From NCBI GenBank assembly GCA_964020975.1, contig OZ026618.1, forward strand, positions 38,516,390 through 38,580,389: DNA of 64,000 nucleotides. The letters run 5' to 3'. Of the stretch, positions 44,813 to 57,330 are shown piece by piece. The stretch comes from Hermodice carunculata. Its lineage: Eukaryota; Annelida; Polychaeta; Eunicida; Amphinomidae. Each line of letters starts with the position of its first letter. The first letter of the stretch is position 1. Below the pieces are notes generated by a model, which did not search any database, had not been told where the DNA came from, and saw only the letters and a program-made list of their open reading frames with translations. A program made the translations under genes and the position numbers.

Positions 44813-44911
<99 letters not shown>
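44731..44911. repeat. compound (GTA)n/(GTG)n/(GCG)n microsatellite
   Basis: About 60 trinucleotides: (GTA)n, (GTG)n, three GCG, (GTG)n, then a long (TAG)n. The poly-valine frame across it is an artefact. Confidence 0.95.
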
Positions 44912-45291
44912 GAATAAATAAAGAAATAAAAATCTGCTTATCTCTAGAAGAAAAAGTCTAATCTCAGTGAATGTTCTTGCCCATTAATTTTGTGAATATT
45001 GATTGATGAATTATTTTACACAAATTCTATAAGTTCAGATCAGTGTTTGTTCCACTTCAAATGGCTTAAATCATCTAAAAATTCCAATTCACTTTTCTAA
45101 GTTAACACATCTCAATCACAAATATATGCAAAATAGGATCATGTCAGTTACATCTGCTTAAATCACATGGAGAACTATGTATTTTATGCACATTGTTTAA
45201 TTCGCTGTGGGACCCACATATTACTGATAAATGATCTAATGAGGCATATATATATATATAAAACCAGAATCCCACTGAACAACGCATTTTA

Positions 45292-45531
45292 CTCTTTCAG
45301 TGCTAATCCTGTCTAAAGTCGATCTGCTTAAGTCATACAAGTCTGAATTATCATCAGGGTCCAAGATTCATATTCCTCGTAGAAAGACCTTAGATTCAAG
45401 TACCAGCATGCCTATAGTTCCAGAGAGAACACCCCAGGTCAACAGCTTTTCTTGGCGCACACTGGGCGAATTGCGCTCATTGTGCACCGAGAAAAGCTGT
45501 TGACTCTGTCCAAAATTTGGCACTGAATAGG
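45292..45531 (-). mobile_element. TTAA-type MITE family A, inverted
   Basis: Near-complete: CTCTTTCAGTGC at the left, tail words 'cctcgtagaaagaccttagattcaagtaccagcatgcctatagttcc', then a hairpin with arms 'gtcaacagcttttcttggcg' and 'gagaaaagctgttgac', and 'ccaaaatttggcactgaatagg' at the right. The TTAA flanks have decayed (TTTA and GTGT). Confidence 0.87.
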
Positions 45532-47050
45532 TGTATCACAGCAAACATGAGGCTCACAACTGAGAAAAAGGCTCTCCTAATCCAAAAACCTTAATATCAT
45601 AAATATACATACAGTGATAGGACAAAACATTTATCTAAACCTTTGTGAGCCTTTAAGTACTGTGGACAAGATTTGTAGGATATTTAAGTATGATGAAACC
45701 ATAATGAGGGAATTTAGACCACAGAGAAAGTAAACCATACCCTTATATGGTGCCCATGTTTTGTGCATTTAAAGTCCATAATGATCAGAAAAACAGTCCA
45801 TGCTTTAGGCATTAAGAGACCAGGCTGGCCATAGGTTTACACAAATGTGTGATAAAAAATCTACAGCTCACTATCAATTGAGTTTAACACACACGTTCAA
45901 GATTAGTAATTTTTAAAGGTACCAACCAACATATTTTCTCACTAGCTCAAAAAAAAAAAAAAAAGGTGTCAGGAAAGCCATAAGAAGTTGATGTGATTAA
46001 AAAAAAAAATTGTCTTGCGGGGTGAGAGGGTCCAAAGCTGGTTTCAGTTTTTGCACAAAATTGATGTAAACAAAAAAAAAAAAAAAAAAGGAAGTACAAA
46101 CTTGCAAACCAAAATATCTTTCCTCCATTGAGCAACCCAGAGTTATAAAGATTTTCATGTAATAACAAAGAAAACCATCCTACATACTGTGAAGACTTGG
46201 TATAAAACTGAAAACAACATATTTATAACAAAGAGTCAATTACATTATAGCGAAATATCTTTACTTGACACTCATTCAACATCAATATCATACTCATACA
46301 TGTACATGGATAGGAAAGTTATGTACTCATGTTGCAGACTGATACCATAAATTTTGGCTGTCACACGCCAGGATGGTCAAGGGTCAATTTTTTCTAAACA
46401 GAACTTGTGTTACTCGGGTTTGTGCCAAACTAAAATACTCCAGGTTTTTTTTGTGTTTTGTTTTATTCATTAAACTTTGATGGCTTCTTTTAGACCAGTT
46501 CACCATAAATTAATATTTCCTACCACTTTGCACATGTTCATCATGACTTTTTGTTCTGTTTAATTGAACAGAAACAATATTTTGAGAGTATATTTTCCAC
46601 ACGCAGGGTTGGCAAAGAATCACAAGGACTGAATTATTTTCACCTTGCCTGAAGGCAAGCATTGCCAAGTTGTGGGAACCAAAATATTTTCCTATTGATG
46701 AGGCAAAACTTCATAATAATTGTGATTTTTAATGAACTTATTAGTATAAAAGCAACTAACAAGCTGACGGATCAGAAACATCCCAGCAACAGTCTACATG
46801 GAAAACCAAGTCAGAAAAACTTCAAAGAGTCTGTGGACTGCATCATTGGAGGCCAGCAGAGACGCTTGGTATTCTGGTGTCTACACAATTCATTAACCAT
46901 CATAAGGCCGCTGTTTGTGCTCTGTCGCCAGCTACCAATCGTGAGTATTTTTACGAATTGGACACGGCAACACATTTACACGGCCTTTGTGACTGATCTT
47001 TAAACCTTTCCCTGTGAACCATCCAAAACCTACTGATGGATCTACCACTA
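45532..47050. other. no supported gene; A-runs
   Basis: Poly(A) runs lie at about 45948-45964 and 46071-46089. The frame at 46662-47003 is open over 113 codons and is discussed as a lead. No repeat was recognised. Confidence 0.35.
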
Positions 47051-47059
47051 TCTTGATGA

Positions 47060-47190
47060 CATGACCGGGTCAACAGTTTTCCTTGGCATGAGTTGGGTGC
47101 TTAATGCCCTTCCATTGTCAAGCCAAACCTTTTGTGCCCATCCAGTACCAAGGAAAGTTGTTGACCCTGTCTCGATTCAAGGGGGAAAGG
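47060..47190 (-). mobile_element. family B MITE, hairpin half
   Basis: 'gggtcaacagttttccttggcatgagttggg' and 'accaaggaaagttgttgaccctgtctcgattcaagggggaaaggg'. The loop is expanded to about 60 bp. The left arm carries 'cagtttt' and the right arm 'aaagttg', so one arm has drifted. Confidence 0.75.
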
Positions 47191-47544
47191 GTCAAGGTCT
47201 TGGGCATCACAAAATGAAATGGGTCATTTTATTACAAAACACTTGAGAACTAAAGTCAACTTTTTTGGTACATTGTGACTAAGTATTGTTTTTTTGCCAC
47301 CATGTTTGGCCTTTTTCTTCTTCAACAATTCTTTTTATTCATACTTTGAGCTCACAAATTTCAGGATGCAGAATAGTTCTGATCCAGTGATCGAAATATG
47401 ACTTGTTCTGCTTGTCTGAGACAAGTGAATATATAAATATGTAGACAAGCCAGTTTGGTTGTCGTCTGGTCCAAATGTACAATATGATACAACGACAAAG
47501 TACAATCAAATCTGGATATTTCGTAATTTTACTGCCTTGGTTAA

Positions 47545-48010
47545 AGCCTTTTCCCCTCAACTTAACTCTTTAAGTGCCAAATTTTGGACCGAGTCAACAG
47601 CTTTTCTTGGTACACATTGGCTGCAATGAGCACAATGTGCAACAAGAAAAGCTGTTGACTTGGGATATTTCTCTGGAACTATAAGCATGCTGGTACTTGA
47701 ATGAAAGGTCTTTTTATAAGGAATACGAATCTGAGATCCTAATGATGATTCAGACTAGTTTGATTTTAGTAGGTTGACTTTAGCTGTGATTGGCACTGAT
47801 AGAGTTAAGACTGTCAACAGCTTTCCTTAGCTTGGGTTGGGCACTAACCGATACCAAGGAAAGCTGTTGACCTGGTGCAGGTGATATTGGTAGGTCTCAT
47901 CTACAATTCTCAGTCAAATTGTTTTTCACTACTGTTGAAATCAGTTGAAAACACTGAAGCAAACAACATTTGGCCACCAGCTGGTTTTGGCCAGTTAAAG
48001 AGGGAAGGGC
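47545..48010 (+). mobile_element. family B MITE split by a family A copy
   Basis: B begins after TTAA (47541-47544) with 'agccttttcccctcaac', is interrupted by family A at its inner TTAA, and resumes at 47809 'gactgtcaacagctttcc'. The hairpin, the tail 'ctcatctacaattctcagtcaaattgtttttcactactg' and the end 'gagggaagggc' follow, then TTAA at 48011-48014. Other B copies have the uninterrupted site 'aattaagactgagtc' (seen in reverse at 60727-60742). Confidence 0.9.
47566..47804 (+). mobile_element. TTAA-flanked MITE family A, nested in B
   Basis: 239 bp, identical in length to 11419-11657, with TTAA at 47562-47565 and 47805-47808. Ends are CTCTTTAAGTGCC and GGCACTGATAGAG. The hairpin arms read CTTTTCTTGG and CAAGAAAAG, whereas 11419-11657 has CTCGG and CCGAG. 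The TTAA on both sides is the duplicated target of the host B copy. Confidence 0.92.
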
Positions 48011-48014
48011 TTAA

Positions 48015-48860
48015 ACATATTTTATTTGTTAGGAATAAAAGATTGGGGAGCAGGCAGAGTTTATATGAACCCCTCTTGTACCTTTTGAACATGTAGAACT
48101 TTTAACCTCATTTCTAACTCTGTTTCCCAGTCATAGAAAGAGCCCCACACTTGCAGATTAATCCTCCACTTTGCTTCAATGGTAACTGGGACCAATATTC
48201 TGACTGCAAAGTAAGGTATGTAAATGCAACGTATGCATGCATCTTCTGACAAAGTTTATCCTCGGGAATCACCACTCAGGTCTCAATGTATCTCTCATGT
48301 TGTAAAGCTGTACATCCCTTACTACATCACCTTAGTGTTATATAGTACTGTGGTTTTTTACTCCAATTTCTAATCTTATTGTAAGAAGTTATGACTGAAT
48401 TATACTGAGCTCACATCAAGCTTTCCATACATGGTTTGTTTATTCAAATTGGGTTATAACTTTTCGAGTTATTGAAAAAAAAAAATTGGACAAGCACCTC
48501 ACTCCATAATTATTACTGGGTCACTGTGACCCAAAAATTAGGTCACCAAGTACAGTTTTATGTAAATATAATCAAGAGGAATTTTGATCTGGAGGCTGGA
48601 TTCTCTTTGCCATTGATGCCCAAGCTACACTATGTCATTACAAAATCATCTCTTTAAAGTTTCCATGTATAGTGTCCTCACAAAAATAAGTCAAGGTTAC
48701 TGATATTATATAACATTCTATCACTGGACATGGTCTATATATCCAACAAATTTGGCAAGTCTATAGAATAACTTTTCCAAATATGGAATTTTATATCGTA
48801 AAACAAAGTTTGGCTCATAATTTCCATCAAATTGTAAGTGGCGACACTACTATCATTAGC
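48015..48860. other. no recognisable feature
   Basis: A+T-rich sequence; 'tcactgtgacccaaaaattaggtcaccaag' at 48520 suggests a decayed unit of the 'gtgaccc' repeat class. Confidence 0.4.
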
Positions 48861-48869
48861 AAATTAAAC

Positions 48870-49080
48870 TTTGACTTCCTCCACAGTCACACCAAATATG
48901 GTGAAGATCCACCAAAAATTAAAGATGCAAGTGTTCACAAGATTTTCATATTCTGACCCGTATATTACATAATACTGTAGGTGGCGCCACCAATATCCAA
49001 AGGGACCTAGAATTTTATACACCCCAAAAGTCTTGAAAGATATATTGGGCCAACTTGAAAACTGTGCATGAGGAATTTTA
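48870..49080 (+). repeat. interspersed repeat, related to 6640-6745 and 7455
   Basis: 'ccaaatatggtgaagatccaccaaaaattaaagatgc', 'tactgtaggtggcgccaccaatatc' and 'aaagtcttgaaagatatattgggccaacttgaaaactgtg' match separate parts of 6640-6745 and 7456-7560. This indicates one parent repeat seen in pieces. Confidence 0.6.
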
Positions 49081-49429
49081 TATGCTTGAAACACAGACCA
49101 GGCTCCAGCCCGGGATTTGGGGGGAAATCCAGGGTTGGGTATAATCTTAGATGTATCCTTAAGTGTTTGTTTGTGCTAATTTATCTGATAAGGAGAGTAA
49201 TAAGCCCCGGGTGTGCTGGCATGTACTTCGCTTTTATCTTGAAGAGAAAGTAGTTTCCTTTGTTGTCACTATGGCAGGGGCCTTTTTTAATCAATCAGTG
49301 TTTACAAATACTGTTGATATGAGATAACAGGCTCACAACAGGAACCTTCACTTACTTCACAGTGCTTCAAGGTAGCTGTTCTCAGCATGTGGAAGATATC
49401 GTGCTCACAACCCAAAAGTTTACCAGGGG

Positions 49430-49500
49430 CAAACATAATGACAGATTGACATGAGCGATAGTATAAGATCTGCGACCTTAGGTCAGCAGAGCTAAAAACT
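49430..49500 (+). mobile_element. repeat 'D'-type 3' terminus
   Basis: 'gacagattgacatgagcgatagtataagatctgcgacc' followed by 'ggtcagcagagctaaaaac'. This is a shortened version of the hairpin and TAAAAA terminus. Confidence 0.5.
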
Positions 49501-50547
49501 ACCTACACACCCATTTAAACTAATGCCCCTATGCAAACCCAGCTGCATGTAACGCCAAAAGCCAGGTAGCAAGCATTCAAGCTAAATGGACTTAGGATAA
49601 AGTGCCACTGTGAGGCTGCTTGCAAAGCTCAAATCTTGCATACCTTCTTACTTGCAAAATAAATGTCTCAAGCGATGCGTGTGACATAGCCAACTTCCTC
49701 TCTCAGACAGATTGAGTGAACTATCATTTTGTTTGTAGTAACATGACCACAATGCTGCTGGGAATATGTTTGTCCTCAAAAGTTAAATCGGTGTTACTTT
49801 GAAATCCATAAACATGTACATGAAGAGTGTCCTAGCTCCCTCCCCCCCCCCCCCACACACACACTGACCGCCCCACTATTACTAGCTGTTGGCAGGTACT
49901 GGTCGGCTTCGCTCAACTGCCCCTTTCAGCTTTTAAATTATTAGAGAGTGACCTTTCTTGTTCAGTTTATGCTAATATTCTTATGATCTTCGCTCAATTC
50001 CCCAATAATTAAGCTATGTGCCACACCCTTTTAACTCCCTGTTAAACACAATAAAAAGACCACACAGTATTTACTGACTCAATAAAAGGACCACTCTTCT
50101 TACGCCCCCATAAAGGCGATTGTGATGCATCTTACCCTGATCTTATCTGGTCAGGGGGGAAACTGAGATTTCTATATTTCAAAAATCCTGTCTTCAAAAA
50201 TTGAATTTTCTAAGCACTGTGATTTAAAGCCTGGCATTTACATTCAGCTATAGTCATATATGTAAGCAATATCACATGATGTATGTTATATACAGTTAAT
50301 GCCAGCCAACCATGAATAAATAAACCAAGCAATGGCACTTTTGACATTTTGGCCTTTTTAAAGACACACCACAGTTCCCATGTACTGCACATGCAAGAGA
50401 CTTGGAAACTCTAGCATGTGTAGTCTGTATGCTTGTATCTGTCATATTATGTATCATGTATAGCTAAAATAAGCAGTGACTGGATTTCAAGGTGTGAGTC
50501 TTGAATCAATTAAAACCTGACACATGCCTGTCACAAGTTAAGTACAT
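49501..50547. other. no supported gene
   Basis: A poly(C) tract with CACACA occurs at 49842-49864. No coding signal was recognised. Confidence 0.4.
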
Positions 50548-51065
50548 GATCATGAACCTCTGACCTGGCTTCTGCCTGCTGACTACAGCTATCATCCTAT
50601 AATCTTACAAACATGGACATGTCTTGATATTTTCTGGCTTGAATAGAAAAGTCACCATACATCATTCACACACATTTCAAAAACTCCTCTTAGAAGGCCA
50701 TCTAGGTGCTCAGGAACCTGTCCTTATAAGACGATGGCTTCTCTTTAATGGGGAAAATAACAGGAAAATACCAGACTTGCTGCATGCAGAAGTGGCTTTG
50801 GTAGAGGATCATGAACCTCTGACCTGGCCTCTGCTTGCTGACTACAGCTATCATCCTATAATTTTAAAAACATGGACATGTCTTGATATTTTCTGGCTTG
50901 AATAGAAAAGTCACCATACATCATTTACATATATTTCAAAAACTCCTCTTAGAAGGCCATCTAGGTGCTCAGGAACCTGTCCTTATAAGATGATGGCTTC
51001 TCTTTAATGGGGAAAATAACAGGAAAATTCCAGACTTGCTGCATGCAGAAGTGGCTTTGGTAGAG
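50548..51065. repeat. tandem duplication of a 259-bp unit
   Basis: Copy 1 (50548-50806) and copy 2 (50807-51065) differ at only a handful of bases. The unit begins 'gatcatgaacctctgacctgg' and ends 'gcagaagtggctttggtagag'. The end of the unit plus the following 'ggggtggcctcccattatggggg' looks like the end of a MITE related to 53775-53952, so the duplication includes part of a mobile element. Confidence 0.92.
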
Positions 51066-51850
51066 GGGGTGGCCTCCCATTATGGGGGACTTACAAAAGG
51101 AATGTCGTTGTACTTCCAAGGTTCGACACCTTTGTACCATTGTGAATGTGCCCGCCAGTATTAAATATGGGATACCTTTTGTTGAAAGTCTTTCTACATG
51201 AAAAAAAAATATCAACAGACAGTGTCATGATAATCTGACACATTAACCAATAGCTGCAGTTCAGTTTTTTTTTTCTTTTATTACTCTGAGGTTTGAAAAA
51301 TATATAGGTATACATACATACAGTGCAATCTACACACTAAGAACATCTAATGGACTGAAAAAAATTGGGAGAGAATCTAAACAAGGTTTATCAAAAATGG
51401 GACTGTAAATAAAATCAGTGGTCTTAATATAAATAGAAATAGCCTACTGAGATGCTGTCGAGTGGAAATTCCAGGGTTTCTGCCAGAGGGTAAAAAGGGT
51501 AAATTTCCTACTTTAAAAAAAAAATTGCAGTAGAATTTCCTATTCTACTTTAAGAGACAGACAGTGACAGAAAGAAAAGGAAGACAGGGAAAAAAAATTT
51601 AGATTGTGTCTTCACATAATGTGATACAATGAATTGCTTAAATTTTGTTACTACATGTATATGATGTGATTATTTTGACTATTGTTTTGGATAATATGTC
51701 AATTTATTGAGACAGAAAGGTATCATTTTAGATGCAAAACAGTCCATAATATTGAGCTCAAAATGCATCACAGGCCATTCTGGATTTCAAACTTTTCCGG
51801 AGGAGGACCCTCCCCCCTCCCACCCCCACCCTTATTAATTAAGTGTCCGT
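51066..51850. other. no recognisable gene
   Basis: It starts with the MITE-like 'ggtggcctcccattatgggggac'; the remainder is A+T-rich. Confidence 0.4.
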
Positions 51851-51899
51851 TAAGATAACATAAGATAAGATAAGATAAGATAAGATAAGATAAGATAAG
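51851..51899. repeat. (TAAGA)n microsatellite
   Basis: About ten pentanucleotide repeats, the first slightly altered (taagataaca). Confidence 0.92.
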
Positions 51900-53774
51900 C
51901 ATTACTCTCAAAAGGTTCTGGCAGAAATCCTGAACTTATGTATATGTGTATAACTTCCTTGAACTAAATAAACACTAATCCAAGCATTAAAAAATCAATC
52001 TGAAAAATAATATATACACACAGATATATGTGATGCTCATGCCATGATAGCAAGTTTAAGCATTCTGTAATATTGTTTATGGGTCTGCAAAGAATTTCCA
52101 AGCCCATAAAGTTACAGAGAGTGAGTTTACCTAGTGAGGAGAATCCTACCTCTGTATGTACGTATGAATCCCCACAGGTACCACATAACTGTAGCCCCTG
52201 TTTATTCTCGTATATGCTGAGAAACTTCAAACAACTGCAGCATGTATCTCACTACAACTAGGCACAGAAATAAAACATGAAATATGGCATTATCAATCAA
52301 CCAGCATGCTTCTGGTTCTCAGCCCTACTCACATGCAGTTATCATATAATCTTACCCCTTATCACGTACGTTTCAGTGAAAGGAAAACTCTTTGAAAGAA
52401 AAAGCACGCTAAAGAACTTACCGTCCATCTGGGGGATAATTCCAGGTGAGAATCTTCATAAATGTAATGACACAGCGAAGGATATTCCCAGTTTATGTAT
52501 GACACATTCCTCGCCATAAGATTCAAGAATTTCCAACATTGGGGTCCTCTTGCATTATGGTGCTAATATCTTGGATCCAAGAAGTGTTGACAATCAGTGT
52601 GTAAAGTTAATAATCCAAAACCTGAAGATTTACAAAAGAAATTGTGAAAAACACCAGGGGCTTACATGTGTATTGTCAAGCGAAAAATGAGCACCTTGCT
52701 CACCTCGAAAACAAGTCCTTGAGAATGCAACGCAAATAATCTGCTGTTGCTATACAAAACAGATCAGCAGGGCTAAATTGGCCAAGTTTTTACCTTCCTT
52801 TAACATCCAACTAGAAATATCGGCTGTGTGTATGAGTATCGCACAGTGCAATATGAGCAATGGGGACAGTCAGAGTAGTTGATATGCTACAAAAACTTGT
52901 CTAAATGCTGACCAGTCCCTGTAACAACAGCTGAGCAGACCCAGCATGGTCTTTCAGTTGCCTAATTAATTGTATCCAGATTCTCTTTCGTCCTTTGAGT
53001 GGCAGACGGTGGACTTCATGGTGTGCAGCCCTAGGTGCCTGCCACCCCTGTCTTTGAGAATAGACACACCTGGCCAGCGTGAACAGCCACGAATTAGCTA
53101 TTTATTTAGCTTGCTGCTAAAATGAAGATCACAAACTTGTCTGGCATAAACATGGTAGCATGTCTTACAACTTTCCTCAAGAAAAGATGTAGCCAATGGT
53201 GAAGATACTCCCTGAAGTTTAGGTCAATATGCATGTATGTTTAACTCTACAGCAGACTTTTCTGTTTCATTCTAGCCGTGAATGACTGTATCTTCATGGG
53301 TTGTTGTCATTTCAGTTGTTCATATATCTGATCTCTCACATTAAACTTTTCAATACAAACATTTTTTTTGAAAGATTTACGTTTCAAATCATTTTTGACA
53401 GGTTTTAAGAAGTATATTGCCAGAATATAAGCAGAAAAAAAAAAACATATATCATTTTTTTTTGCACCCATGCTTCATTAAGTGTTTCTCCAACTCTTGT
53501 ACCTTAAAACACATTTAATTACCAGAAAATAATTATTATTAAAAATATTCTCTTTTTACATTTAATTACAAGGGTACAAAAATAGTGTTTTAACATTCAA
53601 AACATAGGTCTCTAGTGTGGGTGACTAAGCATCCCCTGTATCTGACAGGAATCAAAATTTGTCAAAACTAAGTAATGTCCTCACACAGGTACAGGCCCCA
53701 ATATATTCACAATGCCTGCCTAATGTTTTGCCCCTATGTCGTGTGTATATCTTCTGATTCTCACATATCATATA
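51900..53774. other. no supported gene
   Basis: Mostly unrecognised sequence. A minus-strand exon-like segment (52422-52517) is described as a lead. No repeat shared with the rest of the window was noticed. Confidence 0.35.
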
Positions 53775-53952
53775 CAGTGGGCCCCCTCTTATAAGGCCAC
53801 CTCAAATGCAGCCAAAAAGTGGCCTTACAAGAAGGGTGGCCTCTCTTGAGGGGGATAACATAATGGAAACACCATACTTTCTTCACAGAAATGCTGGCCT
53901 TTCAAGAGGGGTGGCCTCTGGTGAGAGGGGCCTTATAAGAGGGGGACCACTG
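53775..53952. mobile_element. CAGTGGGCCCCC MITE, Tc1/mariner-like
   Basis: TA, then CAGTGGGCCCCCTCTTATAAG, with CTTATAAGAGGGGGACCACTG at the right; 178 bp. The interior has 'gtggcctctcttgagggg' and 'gtggcctctggtgagagggg'. The right flank is TC instead of TA. Confidence 0.85.
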
Positions 53953-54632
53953 TCTGTTTGTATCAGCCTGCAAATAAGGTGGCATCATTTGACTAATGGA
54001 GGCCTCCGTGGGGATATCATGTCCCATGTTTCCTAAACCTAGACACTTTTTTGTTGCCATGTTCCCTGAAAATATATTTCAATGTTAACATCAGGATTTT
54101 TCCATTTCTGCAAATCATCCATGTTTCCCTTGTTCCCTGAAAAGATTGGCAAATGATCCATTGCTCCATGAAAATGATACAATCGCCATTTTCCTCTGTT
54201 CCCCCAAAACCCTGGTGAGGGCCCCACCAATGGAGCAATTCCTCCCTCCTCACAACTTAAAAGCTACAGGCTTATCTGACAAGTTGCTTGCATGTCACTC
54301 TAGGTGCATCCACTCCAGCTTCCAAACAAGACATATTTCTGGCAAACCAGATATAGACCCACTTTCCATGGCCTGTACTTGATAAACTGATGAGTGTGCA
54401 CAACTCTCTAGGATGCATTTACATGTCCTATAATAAAGTAATTGTCATGAAAGGCAATGGCAGAGAAAATATCAACAAATTACTTGTATAGCTGACGGGT
54501 ATATTTCAGGTGAAGGAAGCCAGAACACAGTTTAGCCTGTGAAGTCTGCCTCCTACCATTAGCAACAAGCTCTTATCATGTGTAAACCATAGGAGGTGCC
54601 CCATAAGCTTGATATAGTGGGTTCCTGCACAG
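53953..54632. other. no supported gene
   Basis: 54000-54260 has repeated 'atgttccctgaaaa' words suggesting a decayed tandem or transposed sequence. Short opposing open frames here are not recognisable. Confidence 0.35.
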
Positions 54633-55206
54633 ACTTGTCATCCCTCATCAGTGGGATAATTAACAGCTGACCCTATGTACTGAACATCAAACATATAACA
54701 ATCTAAAAATGAAATTGAAGGCAAAGGAGGCATTGAGGCTGTCACATTCAAGAATCACAGAAACAACAGTTGTGCCATCTTTCACAGATTACGGTTAAAT
54801 GGTATATGTTGCAGACCAAATTCATGGAACAAAGTCTTGATTTCACAGTTCACAATTTATTCAAATACATGTTCATTCACAATTCAAGACTTTTTGAACT
54901 GCTGAATTTCCTTCACAAGACTTGTCATCCCTCATCAGTGGGATAATTAACAGCTGACCCTATGTACTGAACATCAAACATATAACAATCTAAAAATGAA
55001 ATTGAAGGCAAAGGAGGCATTGAGGCTGTCACATTCAAGAATCACAGAAACAACAGTTGTGCCATCTTTCACAGATTACGGTTAAATGGTATATGTTGCA
55101 GACCAAATTCATGGAACAAAGTCTTGATTTCACAGTTCACAATTTATTCAAATACATGTTCATTCACAATTCAAGACTTTTTGAACTGCTGAATTTCCTT
55201 CACAAG
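54633..55206. repeat. exact tandem duplication of 287 bp
   Basis: 54633-54919 and 54920-55206 are identical as far as I can read, both running from 'acttgtcatccctcatcagtg' to 'gaatttccttcacaag'. The identity implies either a very recent duplication or an assembly artefact. Confidence 0.93.
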
Positions 55207-57110
55207 TACTAGATCTTTCACAGTTTAAGATCTTTTTGCTCAGTTCCCCCAAAAATGAAAATGCCCTTATCTTTTTCACTTTTGTTGGATCAGGGCCTTC
55301 TGACATGGATATTAGTTAAGCACTTTGTTCCCAAATGTTGAAGCTTAATCTGAGTGACGGTTCTGGAGAAGAAGTCAAATATATAAAACAAGAGGATCAT
55401 GATGATCCTGTGCTCAGCTGACATGCATCTGCTTATTTTAAAAAAATTACCCAAAAATTTATGCAAAAATCAATGCAGTGTGAACATTTGAATAACATAT
55501 GTAGAGAATTATCAAAGGTACAATTCTACAAAGTGTGACATAAATATGGCGAAAAATATCTAAGTTGTTTTCCTTACAAGAAATCTCCATGTTTAAGTTT
55601 CGTATAAATTTGTTTTATTTTGTACTTTTTCAAAAAATGAATGAAAATATGAACCGAGTCAACCTTTTGAGTGACTTTGTTTGACCCTTCTACAAGGAAC
55701 ATATCCACCAAGTTATAGCTTAATCCGAGTGACGGTTCTGGAAAAGAAGTCGAAAATAACAAAAACACACAAAAAATCATAAAAAATTGGAAAAAATTTG
55801 CAGCACCACCTGGTGAACAAATTCTGGACTAAGATTCCCCGGGAGTGTCCCTGTGAGATATCAAAGCAATTGGGTGAGCTGTTTCGGAGAAGATATTTTA
55901 AGATTTGCCCAAAAAAAGAACAAAAAAATTCATAAAAAATATAAAATCAATGGAGCATGACCATTTGAACAAACTTGGTAGAGACCCATCAAGGCATATC
56001 CCCACCAAGTTTGAAATCAATCTGGATGACGGTTTTGGAGAAGAAGTCAAAAATGTGAATTAGCATTAGAATGTCCTTTGACTTCCATAGTAATCAACAG
56101 GAAAGCTGCATTGACCGACAAACGCCAAATTGAAAAAAAATCGTTAAAAATCAGGACTCCACAGCAGTGCCACCTAGTGAACAACTCTGTTTGACCCTTC
56201 TACAAGGAACATATCCACCACCTTTTAGCTTAATCTGAGTGACGGTTCTGGAGAAGAAGTCAAAAATAGCAAAAACAAACAAAAAATCATAAAAAAAAAT
56301 AGGAAAAAATTGAAGTGCCACCTGGTGAACAAATTAAGAACTAGGAGTCCCAGGGAGTGTCCCTGTGGGATATCAAAGCAATTGGGTGGGCGGTTTGGGA
56401 ACAGAAGATTTTTCAAGATTTGCCCCCAAAAAGAACCAAAAAATTCATGAAAAATTCAAAAATCACTGGAGCGTGACCATTTGAACAAACTTGGTAGAGA
56501 TTCACCCAATGCACATCCCCACCAAGTTTGAAGTAAATCTGGCCAAAAATATTTAAGTTATAACCATTACAAGAAATTCCCATGTTAAACTTTCCTATTA
56601 AAACTTTTGTGAAGATTCTTGAAAAAAAAATCATAAAAAATCCAAAATTCATTGGAACATGACCATTGGAACAAACTTGGTAGACACTCACCCAAGGTAT
56701 ATCCCCATTAAGTTTGAAGTAAATCTGGAGGATGGTTTTGGAGAAGAAGTTGAAAATGTAAATTAGCATTAGAATGCCCATTGACTTACATGGTAATCAA
56801 TATAAAAGGTGCATTTACCGAAAAGGAGCCGAATTGAAACAAGATATATGTAGCTGCTTGCTTAATTGTCTGTTTCAGATAGCAAATTAAATCCCTTCAT
56901 GTGATATGTACATTTAATTTAGCATTATTCAAAGATACAAATTGACAGTGTAGAAAAGGTCATAGTTGACTTTATTCAGGAAACAAAATTGAATAGGGCG
57001 ACCTGACTTGTCCATGGTAGTACATGTATTATCAATTGACATACCTTGCTGTTTCAATGGCTGCTAATGTACAGTGGCAGCACTCAATTACAGTCACAAA
57101 GTCTGATGTT

Positions 57111-57270
57111 GCATAACTTTGTCAAAAATTAACATATCCACATTATTTTCGCAAACTTTCATTGTCTAATGTCCAACTATATTTTGATATCGCATAACTT
57201 TGTCAAAAATTAACATATCCACATTATTTTCGCAAACTTTCATTGTCTAATGTCCAACTATATTTTGATA
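57111..57270 (+). repeat. 81-bp tandem duplication inside D
   Basis: 57111-57191 and 57192-57270 repeat 'gcataactttgtcaaaaatt...ctatattttgatat' without visible changes. A third, older copy is at 57850-57932. Confidence 0.9.
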
Positions 57271-57330
57271 AAATTTTAAGCAATTCTATCATGCTGTTCT
57301 GGAGAAGCAGCACCACCTGGTGGCCAAAAT

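Noticed and set aside
44653-44961. Open frame with a long valine run
   Set aside because: Translation of the (GTA)n/(GTG)n microsatellite.
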